DNA of 64,000 bases from Pseudoduganella umbonata (GTDB taxonomy: Bacteria > Pseudomonadota > Gammaproteobacteria > Burkholderiales > Burkholderiaceae_D): contig NZ_JACHXS010000017.1 in assembly GCF_014192225.1 (NCBI RefSeq), forward strand, positions 42,171 through 106,170, read 5' to 3'. Positions 23,768-32,492 of this stretch are shown one piece after another. The stretch's first letter is position 1, and the number at the start of each line of letters is the position of its first letter. A program made the position numbers and the translations under genes. The notes under the pieces are model-generated. The model had not been told where the DNA came from and made no database searches. It saw nothing but the letters and a program-made list of their open reading frames with translations.

Positions 23768-26700
23768 ATGAACAAAACAGTTGCAGGCGCCGCCCGGCGC
23801 CGCTTGGGTCGCGATGCGCTCGTACTGAGCGTTATCTCGACAATCGTCGGCAGCGCCTTTGCCCAGTCGCAGGCAGACACGCCGCCGGGACCCGTTCCCG
23901 CGAACGCCAATGCCAATGCCAGCGCCGGCGCCACGGCCGCCACGCCGAATGCGTCGAACAACCCGACGGCACCGGTCGCCACGGTGACCGTCAGCGGTTT
24001 CCGCAGCTCGCTGGGCCTGTCGGCCGCCGAAAAGCGCGACAACATCGGCCTGTCCGATACCGTGTTCTCCGAGGACATGGGCAAGTTCCCCGATCCGAAC
24101 ATCGCCGACGCGCTGTCGCGGGTGCCCGGCGTGCAGGTCACCCGTGCCTCGATCGACGGCGAAGGCATGAACATCTCGATCCGCGGCATGGGGCCGGCGT
24201 TTACCCGCGTGCTGCTGAACGGTGCGCCGATGGCGTCGGCGTCGGCCGGCAGCTGGGGCGGCAACATCAGCGCCAACCGCGAAGTGGACATGGACTTCCT
24301 GCCCTCCGAGCTGTTCCGCAGCGCCAGCGTCTATAAAAGCCAGCAGGCCAGCGTGATCGAGGGCGGCATCGCCGGCACCGTCAACATGCGCAGCGTGCGC
24401 CCGTTCGACAAGCAGGGCCTGCGCTCGGCGTTCACGCTGTCCGGCAACTACCGCGACCGCGACGGCAAATGGGGCAATACCGGCTCGGGCCTGATCAGCA
24501 ACACCTGGAACAGCAGCACCTTCGGGCGCTTCGGCATCCTCGGCGGCGTGGCCTGGGGGAACACGAAGTACAAGACCGACGCCTTCCAGACCGTCGACAT
24601 GCGCAACCTGCAGCTGAAGGGATTCCAGGCCAACCCGGCGGACAAGCCGAACAGCACGGGCGGCGGCTCGCAATCGACGCCGGACACGGTACCTGCCGGC
24701 CTGCCGCTCGCCGCCCTGCCCTCGTACGCGCAATCGGTGCTCGTGCCCGGCAAGCAGATCGACCGCAACATGCTGCTGGCGCTGAACCCCGGCGCGACGA
24801 TCCAGCAGATCGACAACGGCCTGATGGGCCGCCTGGGCCGCCACATCATCTACCAGGGCGAACGCAAGCGCGCCGGCGAAGTGATCAGCGTGCAGTGGCA
24901 GCCGAACGACCAGTGGGACATCTACCTCGACACGCTGTTCGCGCAAAAGGAAAACAGCATGCTGTCCGAGGGCATGAACGTGGGCACGCGCGCCAACACG
25001 CCGATTCCCATCGGCCTGGAATTCGACCGCAGCGACTGCACCACGGGCTGCGTGATCACCAAGGGCACGTTCGCCAACACGTTCTGGTCGCTGGAATTCC
25101 GGCCGATGAAGGAAAAGACCCTGTTCCGCAGCTTCAACCCCGGCTTCGAATGGCGCCCGGCGGACAAGTGGACGGTCGACGGCCACGTGAACTACACGAA
25201 AAGCACGTTCTGGCGCGACATGCCGACCGTGCTGCTGGCCACCCGTTCGGCGAACTCGGTCATCGACTACGACAACACCACGCCAGGGCAAACGCCGACC
25301 TACACGGGCAACCTGGACGTCAACGACCCGGCCAACTTCGGCTGGTACCAGGCCGGCCAGAACCTGTCCGGACTGCGCATGGACCTGTACGAGCGCACCA
25401 ACACCACCAAGGGTTCGCGCCTGAACGTGGCGTGGGGCGACAGCGACCTGTCGCTGAAAGTGGGCGCGGCGTGGGATGACATCGAACGGCGCTACCGTGG
25501 CTACAGCACGGCCGATGCGTGGATGAACGTTGCCTGCGGCAATAACGTCAATGCGCGGCTGTTCGGGCCGAACCCGCAACTGCGCACGCCCGGCTGCGAC
25601 GGGCGCAGCACGCCGGGTCCGATCGCCGATGCCGCCACGGCCTACCCGGGCTACGGCACCGGCTACACGGCCGGCGGCGCGCCGCTGGCGTACCTGGGCT
25701 CGGTGGTGCCGAATGCCGCGGTACCGAACTACGCGCACGCCAGCAACCACGGCTTCATCACCGTCGACTGGCCGAAGTTCGCCAAGGATACGGATTACCA
25801 GTACTTCCGCGACAATATCTACAACGGCTTCAACAGCGGCAGCGGCGGCTACATCCGCGAAGTGGTGTCGTCGGCGTATGCAGAAGTCAATGGCCGCGCC
25901 GAGGTCTTCGGCCGCACGCTGCGCTACAACGCCGGCCTGCGCCATGCGCGCACCAAGCAGACGATCGGCGACCTGTCGTCGGTGGCCGATCCGCGCAACG
26001 CCGGGCTGCAGGCCGGCGGACTGTATCCGAACATCTCGTCGTGGGCCTACGAGACGGTTCACTACAGCAATACGCTGCCGTCGGCCACGCTGGCGTACAA
26101 CATCACGCCGAACACGATCTTCCGGCTGTCCGGCTCGAAATCGCTGACGCGCGCCAACCCGGCCGACCTGCGCCAGACCCGCGTTTCCATCGGCGACCAG
26201 GGCGCGCGCCAGGGCAACCTCACCAACCCGAACCTGAAGCCGTTCGCCGCCAACAACTACGATGCCGGCCTCGAGTACTACTTCAGCCGCGAAGCCTACG
26301 TGGCGGGCAGCGTGTTCGCCAAGGACATCACCAGCCGCCCCGGCCTGCGCGTGCTGCAGTACACGCTGGCCGAACTGGATGCGCTGTACGGCACCATCGG
26401 CCTGACGGACGCGCAGCAGGTCGCCGTCGATTCCAGCGGCGGGCGGGCCAACCACCTGGTGGAAATCACCGCGCCGTACAACATCGACACCAAGCTGAAG
26501 GTGCGGGGCGTTGAACTGACGTGGCAGCAGCCGCTCGACATGCTGCCCGTGAAGGGCTTCGGCTTCACCGGCAACTTCACCTACACCAAGCAGACCGACG
26601 AAGCCGTCAATGCGCCGCCCGTCGCCGGCGTGCCGCCGCGCACCAACAACTTCACGCTGTACTACGAACGCAACGGCCTGTCGGCCCGCGTGTCGCGCCA

Positions 26701-26971
26701 GTACACGGCGTCGCACGTGGTCAATACCAGCACGGGCCTGTCGGTGGATGGCGGCGCCTACGCGTACACGACGGAGCGCAAGCAGGTCGACCTGTCGCTG
26801 AGCATGAACCTGAAGCGCATGTTCAATTTCGCGTACAACACCGACGTGACGGTGTCGGCCTGGAACCTGAACAACGCGATCAGCCAGACCTACACGCAGT
26901 TCAGCAACGCGATCTACGACGAGTACAAGCCGGGCCGCAGCTACACGGTGTCACTGCGCACGGCGTTCTAG
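23768..26971 (+). CDS. TonB-dependent receptor (Xanthomonas/Caulobacter type)
   Basis: This 1067-residue outer-membrane receptor imports a ligand with energy from TonB-ExbBD. A signal peptide (about 1-32, ending GSAFAQS) is followed by an Ala/Asn-rich linker (to about 75). A TonB-box-like VATVTVSGF precedes the plug domain (FPDPNIADALSRVPGVQVTR, SIRGMGPAFTRVLLNG). A 22-strand barrel follows and ends with the aromatic C-terminal residue (VSLRTAF). Length and motifs fit the large Xanthomonas/Caulobacter subclass, which often imports oligosaccharides. The ATG at 23768 has an ACGGAG site; the frame extends further upstream without similarity. Two GH43 enzymes follow, so arabino/xylo-oligosaccharides are the likely ligands. 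A terminator-like hairpin separates it from them. Confidence 0.93.
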   Translation: MNKTVAGAARRRLGRDALVLSVISTIVGSAFAQSQADTPPGPVPANANANASAGATAATPNASNNPTAPVATVTVSGFRSSLGLSAAEKRDNIGLSDTVFSEDMGKFPDPNIADALSRVPGVQVTRASIDGEGMNISIRGMGPAFTRVLLNGAPMASASAGSWGGNISANREVDMDFLPSELFRSASVYKSQQASVIEGGIAGTVNMRSVRPFDKQGLRSAFTLSGNYRDRDGKWGNTGSGLISNTWNSSTFGRFGILGGVAWGNTKYKTDAFQTVDMRNLQLKGFQANPADKPNSTGGGSQSTPDTVPAGLPLAALPSYAQSVLVPGKQIDRNMLLALNPGATIQQIDNGLMGRLGRHIIYQGERKRAGEVISVQWQPNDQWDIYLDTLFAQKENSMLSEGMNVGTRANTPIPIGLEFDRSDCTTGCVITKGTFANTFWSLEFRPMKEKTLFRSFNPGFEWRPADKWTVDGHVNYTKSTFWRDMPTVLLATRSANSVIDYDNTTPGQTPTYTGNLDVNDPANFGWYQAGQNLSGLRMDLYERTNTTKGSRLNVAWGDSDLSLKVGAAWDDIERRYRGYSTADAWMNVACGNNVNARLFGPNPQLRTPGCDGRSTPGPIADAATAYPGYGTGYTAGGAPLAYLGSVVPNAAVPNYAHASNHGFITVDWPKFAKDTDYQYFRDNIYNGFNSGSGGYIREVVSSAYAEVNGRAEVFGRTLRYNAGLRHARTKQTIGDLSSVADPRNAGLQAGGLYPNISSWAYETVHYSNTLPSATLAYNITPNTIFRLSGSKSLTRANPADLRQTRVSIGDQGARQGNLTNPNLKPFAANNYDAGLEYYFSREAYVAGSVFAKDITSRPGLRVLQYTLAELDALYGTIGLTDAQQVAVDSSGGRANHLVEITAPYNIDTKLKVRGVELTWQQPLDMLPVKGFGFTGNFTYTKQTDEAVNAPPVAGVPPRTNNFTLYYERNGLSARVSRQYTASHVVNTSTGLSVDGGAYAYTTERKQVDLSLSMNLKRMFNFAYNTDVTVSAWNLNNAISQTYTQFSNAIYDEYKPGRSYTVSLRTAF

Positions 26972-27005
26972 TTTCAGTTTCAGTTTCAGTTTGGTTTCAG
27001 TTTCA
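26971..27005 (+). repeat. GTTTCA hexanucleotide tandem repeat after the receptor gene
   Basis: GTTTCA is repeated three times (26971-26988), then interrupted by GTTTG (26989-26993), and repeated twice more (26994-27005). It begins exactly after the stop codon of the receptor gene. Such short tandem arrays can change length by slippage; here it is non-coding and in front of the hairpin terminator. Confidence 0.8.
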
Positions 27006-27039
27006 ATGTAACGGTTCATGGTCTCGCTCCGGCGAGTTG

Positions 27040-27072
27040 GCGGCCCTGCCATCACGGGGCCGCACTTTTTTT
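27040..27072 (+). terminator. Rho-independent terminator between receptor and GH43 gene
   Basis: GCGGCCC (27040-27046) pairs perfectly with GGGCCGC (27057-27063) around a 10-base loop. The run ACTTTTTTT follows immediately. This is the clearest intrinsic terminator in the window. It ends only 26 bases before the GH43 start codon, so it would reduce read-through from the receptor gene into the hydrolase genes. Confidence 0.75.
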
Positions 27073-27097
27073 CAGGCACATCTACTTGAGTCCTCCT

Positions 27098-28777
27098 ATG
27101 AAATATCCACCGGCACTGCTGGCCGCACTGTGCATCACGACCATTCTGCGCGCGGAGGCTGCGGACGACCCCGCGACCAGCGCGCGCTTCGAGCGCTTCG
27201 GCTACACGGGCCAGACGCAGGAACAGGCAAAGCCGCGCGCCGGCGAATTCGTCAACCCGGTCCTCGCAGGCTACTACCCCGACCCGTCGATCGTCCGTGC
27301 CGGCGACGACTACTACATGGTCGCGTCGTCGTTCACCAACTTCCCCGGCCTGCCCATCATGCGTTCGAAGGACCTGGTCACGTGGACGCAGGTCGGCAAC
27401 GCGCTGGACCGCCCTGGCCAGATCGACTTCACCGGCGTGCGCGGCTCGCAGGGCATCTTCGCGCCGGACATCTCGTACCACGATGGCCGCTATTACATCA
27501 TCACCACCTGCGCCAGCTGCCCCGGCGGCGTGGGCAACTTCATCGTCACGGCCACCAATCCGGCCGGACCGTGGTCTAAGCCCGTCACCGTGCAGGGCCT
27601 GAACGGCATCGACCCTTCCATCTTCCGCGATGGCGAGAGGATGTATGTCGTGCACAACGATGCACCCGAAGGCACGCCCCGCTACGACGGCCACCGCGCC
27701 ATCTGGATCACCGAGCTCGATCCCTCGTCGCTGCAGCGCATCGGCAAGCCGAAGGTGCTGGTCGACGGCGGCGTCGACCCGAAGAAGAACCCGATCTGGA
27801 TCGAGGCGCCGCACATCTTCAGGAAGGACGGCTGGTACTACCTGATCTGCGCGGAAGGCGGTACCGCCGACAACCACTCGGAAGTGGTGTTCCGCTCGAA
27901 GGACGTCATGGGGCCCTACGTGCCGGGACCGGCGAACCCGATCCTGACGCAACGCGACCTGGACCCGCAGCGCCCCAACCCGGTCACCACTGCCGGCCAC
28001 GCCAAGTTCGTGCAGACGCAGAACGGCGAATGGTGGGCCGCATTCCTGGCCACGCGCCCCTACCCCGGCAATTTCTATAACATCGGCCGCGATACCTTCC
28101 TGCTGCCGGTGCGCTGGCTGGATGGCTGGCCGACGATCCTCGAACAGGGCAAGCCGGTGCCGTACACCCACGCAAAACCGAACCTGCCGGCGCAGCCCGC
28201 GCCGGCGGTGCCGCTGAACGGCGATTTCGCTTATGTCGACGAATTCGACGCGCCGCTGTCGCCGCACTGGATGGGCCTGCGCACGCCCCGCGGCAGGATC
28301 CACGAGCTGAAAGACGGCGCACTGGTGCTGCATGCGGGCCAGCCGCTGGGCGACCTGGCGGGCGTGCCGGGCTTCGTCGGCCGGCGCCAGCAGCACCACG
28401 ACGCCACCGTATCGACCGTCGTCGACTACGCGCCCCGGCGCGACGGCGACCGCGCCGGCCTGCTGGCGATGCAGAACGATGGCGCGTGGATGTTCCTGGG
28501 CGTGGCGCGGGTGGAGGGAAAACGCGTCGTGGCGTTGTACAAGTCCGAAGGCGGCAAGGAAACGCTGCTCGGCACCGCGCCGGCGCCGGACGGCCGCGTC
28601 GAACTGGCCATGGAGATGCGCGGCGGACAGTCCGCTTACCGCTACGGTGATGGCGTCGGCAAGCAGCTGAAGACACTGAAAGCGGACGTCGACGTGACGT
28701 TCCTGTCCACGCAGAAGGCCAAGGGCTTCGTCGGCGTCGTGGTCGGTCCGTATGTGCAGGCGAACATCAATAAATAA
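27098..28777 (+). CDS. GH43 beta-xylosidase/arabinofuranosidase with C-terminal beta-sandwich
   Basis: This 559-residue glycoside hydrolase belongs to family 43. A short signal peptide (about 1-22, ending AEAA) suggests export. The five-bladed propeller shows the catalytic base Asp62 in YYPDPSIVRAGD, the pKa-modulating Asp172 in IDPSIFRDG and the acid Glu236 in WIEAPHIFR. From about residue 375 a second beta-sandwich domain (FAYVDEFDAPLSPHWMGLR) matches the GH43 C2/DUF1349-like module of beta-xylosidases. The length is normal for XynB-type enzymes. The ATG at 27098 lacks a strong ribosome site. The next GH43 gene follows after 12 bases and is surely in the same operon. Likely substrate: xylo- or arabino-oligosaccharides in the periplasm. 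Confidence 0.92.
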   Translation: MKYPPALLAALCITTILRAEAADDPATSARFERFGYTGQTQEQAKPRAGEFVNPVLAGYYPDPSIVRAGDDYYMVASSFTNFPGLPIMRSKDLVTWTQVGNALDRPGQIDFTGVRGSQGIFAPDISYHDGRYYIITTCASCPGGVGNFIVTATNPAGPWSKPVTVQGLNGIDPSIFRDGERMYVVHNDAPEGTPRYDGHRAIWITELDPSSLQRIGKPKVLVDGGVDPKKNPIWIEAPHIFRKDGWYYLICAEGGTADNHSEVVFRSKDVMGPYVPGPANPILTQRDLDPQRPNPVTTAGHAKFVQTQNGEWWAAFLATRPYPGNFYNIGRDTFLLPVRWLDGWPTILEQGKPVPYTHAKPNLPAQPAPAVPLNGDFAYVDEFDAPLSPHWMGLRTPRGRIHELKDGALVLHAGQPLGDLAGVPGFVGRRQQHHDATVSTVVDYAPRRDGDRAGLLAMQNDGAWMFLGVARVEGKRVVALYKSEGGKETLLGTAPAPDGRVELAMEMRGGQSAYRYGDGVGKQLKTLKADVDVTFLSTQKAKGFVGVVVGPYVQANINK

Positions 28778-28789
28778 GAGGAAACCACC

Positions 28790-29860
28790 ATGAAACCAGA
28801 AACGAGACAGCCAGCCCGCCGGGCACTTTACGTGGCCGGCGTTGCGCTGTGCGCGGCATCGATGGCAACCGCGATGGCCGCGCCGGCGGCGCAGGTCAAT
28901 CCTGTGCAGGACAAGCCCGCGCAGGCCGGATCGAAAGCTGCGCCCGGATCGAACCCGATCATCCGCGACAAGTTCACCGCCGATCCCGCGCCGCTGGTGG
29001 TCGGCGACACGCTGTACCTTTACGTGGGCCACGACCAGGCCCAGCGCGACGAAATGTTCAACATGCGCGAATGGCTGGTGTATTCGACGAAGGACATGAA
29101 GACGTGGACCGATCACGGCCCCATCATGAACGTCAAGGATTTCAAGTGGGCGAAGGCCGATGCGTGGGCATCGCAGACGATCGAAAAGAACGGCAAGTTC
29201 TACTTCTATGCCGCCGTCGAACACGATGGCACGCATCCCGGCAAGGCCATCGCCGTGGCGGTTTCCGACAAGCCGACCGGCCCGTTCCGGGATGCGCGCG
29301 GCTCGGCCCTCGTTACCAACGCGATGACGCCGAAGGGTACCCACAGCTGGGAAGACATCGACCCCACCGTGTTCACGGACGACGACGGCACCACGTGGCT
29401 GGCCTGGGGCAACCGCCAGTGCTACATCGCCAAGCTGAAACCCAACATGACCGAGATCGACGGCCCGATCCGCGAGATCACGCCGCCGCATTTCGAGGAA
29501 GGCCCATGGCTGCACAAGCGCGGCAAGATGTACTACCTGACGTATGCGTCGCTGGACCGCACCACGCAGCGCGACGAGCACGTGTCGTACTCCACCGCGC
29601 CCAGCATCGAAGGCCCGTGGACGCACCGCGGCCTGCTCACCGGTTCCGGCAAGTACAGCTTCACGATCCATCCGGGCATCGTGCAGTTCAAGGACAACTG
29701 GTACCTGTTCCTGCACAACGCCACGCTGGCGATCGGCGACATGAACGGCGCCATCGGCCGGCGCGCCGTCACCGTGGAACACCTGCAGTACAACCCGGAC
29801 GGCACGATGAAGACGGTGGTGCAGACCGAGGCCGGCGTGACGGCACCGCCGCCTCGCTGA
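28790..29860 (+). CDS. Exported GH43 glycoside hydrolase (arabinan/arabinoxylan type)
   Basis: This 356-residue family-43 enzyme has a signal peptide (1-31, AMAAPAAQ). Residues 55-330 form the propeller. The base Asp65 is in FTADPAPLVVG, Asp191 in DIDPTVFTDDDG and the acid Glu237 in FEEGPWLHKRG. This set matches arabinoxylan arabinofuranohydrolase-like GH43 proteins. There is no extra carbohydrate-binding domain, so it is a single-domain enzyme. It follows the previous GH43 gene by 12 bases with an AAGAGGAAACC ribosome site. Its stop codon is part of a hairpin shared with the convergent hexosaminidase gene. Linkage specificity cannot be told from sequence alone. Confidence 0.9.
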   Translation: MKPETRQPARRALYVAGVALCAASMATAMAAPAAQVNPVQDKPAQAGSKAAPGSNPIIRDKFTADPAPLVVGDTLYLYVGHDQAQRDEMFNMREWLVYSTKDMKTWTDHGPIMNVKDFKWAKADAWASQTIEKNGKFYFYAAVEHDGTHPGKAIAVAVSDKPTGPFRDARGSALVTNAMTPKGTHSWEDIDPTVFTDDDGTTWLAWGNRQCYIAKLKPNMTEIDGPIREITPPHFEEGPWLHKRGKMYYLTYASLDRTTQRDEHVSYSTAPSIEGPWTHRGLLTGSGKYSFTIHPGIVQFKDNWYLFLHNATLAIGDMNGAIGRRAVTVEHLQYNPDGTMKTVVQTEAGVTAPPPR

Positions 29861-29879
29861 CAATTGCTGGCGGTCAGCG
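29855..29879. terminator. Hairpin spanning the convergent stop codons of the GH43 and GH20 genes
   Basis: CGCTGAC (29855-29861) and GTCAGCG (29873-29879) are perfect 7-base complements with an 11-base loop. The arms include the stop codons of both convergent genes. There is no T-run on either side, so it is a candidate bidirectional terminator or 3'-end barrier only. Confidence 0.35.
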
Positions 29880-32492
29880 GTTGTCTACGCTGGCCACCAC
29901 ACCCGGCCGGCCGTTACGGTCGAACGCGGCCACCTTGATCAGGCCCCGTTCGGCGATCGGCCCGGTGACCGGCTTGCTGGCGGCAGTGGGGGCGCTGCCA
30001 TCGACGGTATAGCGCAGCGCCATGCCGGGCAGCACGTGGTTGGCCAGCACGCGGCCGCCTTCGACCAGCAGGCCCGGCGGCGCGATGCGGTAGTCGACGC
30101 CCACCCGCTCCAGGTCGAGGCGCGGCAGCACGCGCTGGCCCAGCGCGTTGACGAATCCGGACCATGCGCTGCCGTACAGCGCGGCCGCCTTGTCCGCATC
30201 GCCTTCGGTGGCCCAGGCCGGGTCCGGCGCCCAGGCCCGCTCGGCCACCGCCAGCAGGCGCGGCATCGCGAGGTAGTCGATGCGGGCCGGGTCGCGCACG
30301 GTTTCCGTAAACAGCGTGGCCTGCATGCCGCGCACGCGGCGCCTGCCGTAATCGGTCAGGCCGTCCTTGCCGAGACGGGCCTCGGCGCTGGCGTTCTTCA
30401 GGTAGTCGAACGGGATGAAGCCGTAGACGTCGTCGAGCTCCACGTAGGCGCCCCAGTTGACACCCGGCTCCTCGGGGTTCTGGTTGGCGGCCATGTCCAT
30501 ATACATCTTCGTCACCGGCGCGAGCACGATGTCGTAGCCGGCGTTGGCCAGCCGGTAGGCCAGGTCCTCGGCGCCCACCGTATTGTTCCAGACATAGGCG
30601 GAGAAGCCGCGCTGCGTGAAACGGGGGTTGGGTATCAGCTTGTGGCGCCCGGCCAGCAGGGTCTTGCGCGCGGCCATCTCCTCCCAGCCGGAAGCGTACA
30701 GCCCGTGCTTCCTGACGATGGCATCGACGCGGTCGTAGAAGTAATCCCATAGGTCCGCGCTGGTTTCCAGCTTTTTCTGGCGCATCAGCGCCAGGCTGGC
30801 GGGCGACTTTTCCCATGCACCGTCGGGCAGCTCGTCGCCGCCCATGTGGATCGTGCGCAGCGGCACGCCGGCCGCACGGTGCAGCTTCACCACTTCCGCC
30901 ACCACGTGGCCGATGAAGGTGAAGCTCGATTCCAGGCCGGGGTTGATCACGTGATCCGTGTACAGCTGCGGCGACTTGTAGACCGAGCGGTCGCTGAAAT
31001 CGTGCAGCAGGTACTTCGCCGCATCCTTGCTGCCGGCCGCCTTCAGCCGGTGGTAGCGCGCTTCCATCGCCTGCACGGCGGCGCGCGCGTGGCCGGGCAT
31101 CTCGATTTCCGGGATCACGTCGATATGGCGCGCCTTGGCATAGCGCAGGATCTCGATGTAGTCGGCGCGGCTGAAATAGCCGCTGCCGCTCGCGTCGCGC
31201 GGATCGGGGCCGGAGCCGTAGGCGGGCTGCAGCCGCACGCCCGGTTTCGCGCTGTGGCCGCGCACCGCGCCGATGGCCGTCAGCTCCGGCAGGCCGGCGA
31301 TTTCCAGGCGCCAGCCTTCGTCGTCGGTCAGGTGGAAGTGCAAGGTATTGAGCTTGTAGCGCGCCATCAGGTCGAGCCACTTGAACACCGTTTCCTTGCC
31401 GTGGAAATTGCGCGCCACGTCGAGCATGAAGCCGCGGTGGCCGAAGCGCGGCGCATCGGTGATCGCCACCTCGGCCAATGCCGGATCGGCGGCGCCGGGC
31501 AGCGGCATCAGGTCGCGCAGCGTCTGCAGGCCGTAGAACACGCCCGCCGCACTGTTGCCGGTGATCGCAATGCCGTCCTTTTCACCGATGGTCAGCCGAT
31601 AGGCTTCGGGCGAGTCGTGCCCTTCCACCTTGCCCACGCCCAGTTGCAACGGGGCGCCGCCTGACTTGAACAGTTCGCGCGCCAGCGCCGCTTCGGCAGC
31701 CAGCGCGGCCGGCGCCTTCACCGAAGCATTTCCCGTCAAACGCAGCTTGCCGGCGCCGGGCTGCATGTGCAGTGGCGTCGGCAGTACCGGCGGCACCTCG
31801 GCCGCCGGCAGCAGGCCGGCACGGGCGTTGCGGCGATACGTGTCGGCCGGCGTGACCCGCGGATTGAGGCCGGTCTTGCCGGTATCGACCTGTTCCGGCC
31901 GCGTGACCGGCAGCAGCGCGAAGTCGGCGATGGCCATGCCCACGTCGGGCGCGGCGTCGTACACCAGGTAGGGGCCGGATGGCGCCTTGTCCAGCTTGAC
32001 GATGCGGTACGGGTACAGCAGGCTGACTTCCAGCGACTGGCCCGGCGCCAGCCCGGCGAAGCCGTCGCCCGGCTTCAGGCGGAAATAGCCGCCGGCGATC
32101 TGTTCCAGCACCAGGCCAGCGCCGACGGCGCCGGTCTGCAGCGCATCCATGCTGTTGAAATGCAGCGACCAGCCGCGCGCGGGCAACGGCTGGCTGTCAT
32201 TGTTGGTCACGATCAGCCGCGCCTGGGTACGCCCGTCCGGCGCCGCTTCCGTGAAGACATTGCGCTGCAGCTCCCAGCGCACCTGCAGCCTGCCGGCCCT
32301 GACCGCGCCATCCGGCACCGCCGCGGACGCGGCCTGCGCGGGCACTGCACTCACGGCTGCCTGCGCGGTTGCCGCCACCGTTGCCGATGCGGGCGCCAGC
32401 AGTGCCAGCATCGCCAGCCAGTGCCGTGCGCCCGGGGCGCTGCCCCAGGCCTTCGTTCGATTCCCCAAGCGTGTCTCCCGGTGCGTTGTCAT
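29874..32492 (-). CDS. GH20 beta-N-acetylhexosaminidase
   Basis: This 872-residue exported enzyme cleaves terminal GlcNAc/GalNAc from chito-oligosaccharides and related glycans. A signal peptide (about 28-48) is followed by a CHB_HEX-type N-terminal sandwich (VRWELQRNVFTEA...). A GH20b domain (VLPTPLHMQPG) and the TIM barrel come next (GFMLDVARNFHGKE, HFHLTDDEGWRLEI). The catalytic Asp553-Glu554 pair is in HMGGDELPDGAWE. A C-terminal CHB_HEX_C-like domain ends the protein (LRYTVDGSAPTAASKPV). The ATG overlaps the stop of the transporter gene in an ATGA arrangement, so transporter and hydrolase are coupled. This points to scavenging of N-acetylhexosamines. Confidence 0.93.
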   Translation of the reverse strand: MTTHRETRLGNRTKAWGSAPGARHWLAMLALLAPASATVAATAQAAVSAVPAQAASAAVPDGAVRAGRLQVRWELQRNVFTEAAPDGRTQARLIVTNNDSQPLPARGWSLHFNSMDALQTGAVGAGLVLEQIAGGYFRLKPGDGFAGLAPGQSLEVSLLYPYRIVKLDKAPSGPYLVYDAAPDVGMAIADFALLPVTRPEQVDTGKTGLNPRVTPADTYRRNARAGLLPAAEVPPVLPTPLHMQPGAGKLRLTGNASVKAPAALAAEAALARELFKSGGAPLQLGVGKVEGHDSPEAYRLTIGEKDGIAITGNSAAGVFYGLQTLRDLMPLPGAADPALAEVAITDAPRFGHRGFMLDVARNFHGKETVFKWLDLMARYKLNTLHFHLTDDEGWRLEIAGLPELTAIGAVRGHSAKPGVRLQPAYGSGPDPRDASGSGYFSRADYIEILRYAKARHIDVIPEIEMPGHARAAVQAMEARYHRLKAAGSKDAAKYLLHDFSDRSVYKSPQLYTDHVINPGLESSFTFIGHVVAEVVKLHRAAGVPLRTIHMGGDELPDGAWEKSPASLALMRQKKLETSADLWDYFYDRVDAIVRKHGLYASGWEEMAARKTLLAGRHKLIPNPRFTQRGFSAYVWNNTVGAEDLAYRLANAGYDIVLAPVTKMYMDMAANQNPEEPGVNWGAYVELDDVYGFIPFDYLKNASAEARLGKDGLTDYGRRRVRGMQATLFTETVRDPARIDYLAMPRLLAVAERAWAPDPAWATEGDADKAAALYGSAWSGFVNALGQRVLPRLDLERVGVDYRIAPPGLLVEGGRVLANHVLPGMALRYTVDGSAPTAASKPVTGPIAERGLIKVAAFDRNGRPGVVASVDNR

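Noticed and set aside
23591..26716. A 1041-codon open frame antisense to the TonB-dependent receptor
   Set aside because: The receptor has signal peptide, plug and barrel motifs on the + strand; the antisense product is low-complexity Arg/Ala/Val/His and has no domain.
26951..29863. A 970-codon open frame antisense to both GH43 genes
   Set aside because: Both GH43 genes have complete catalytic residues and signal peptides; the antisense frame is a composition artefact.
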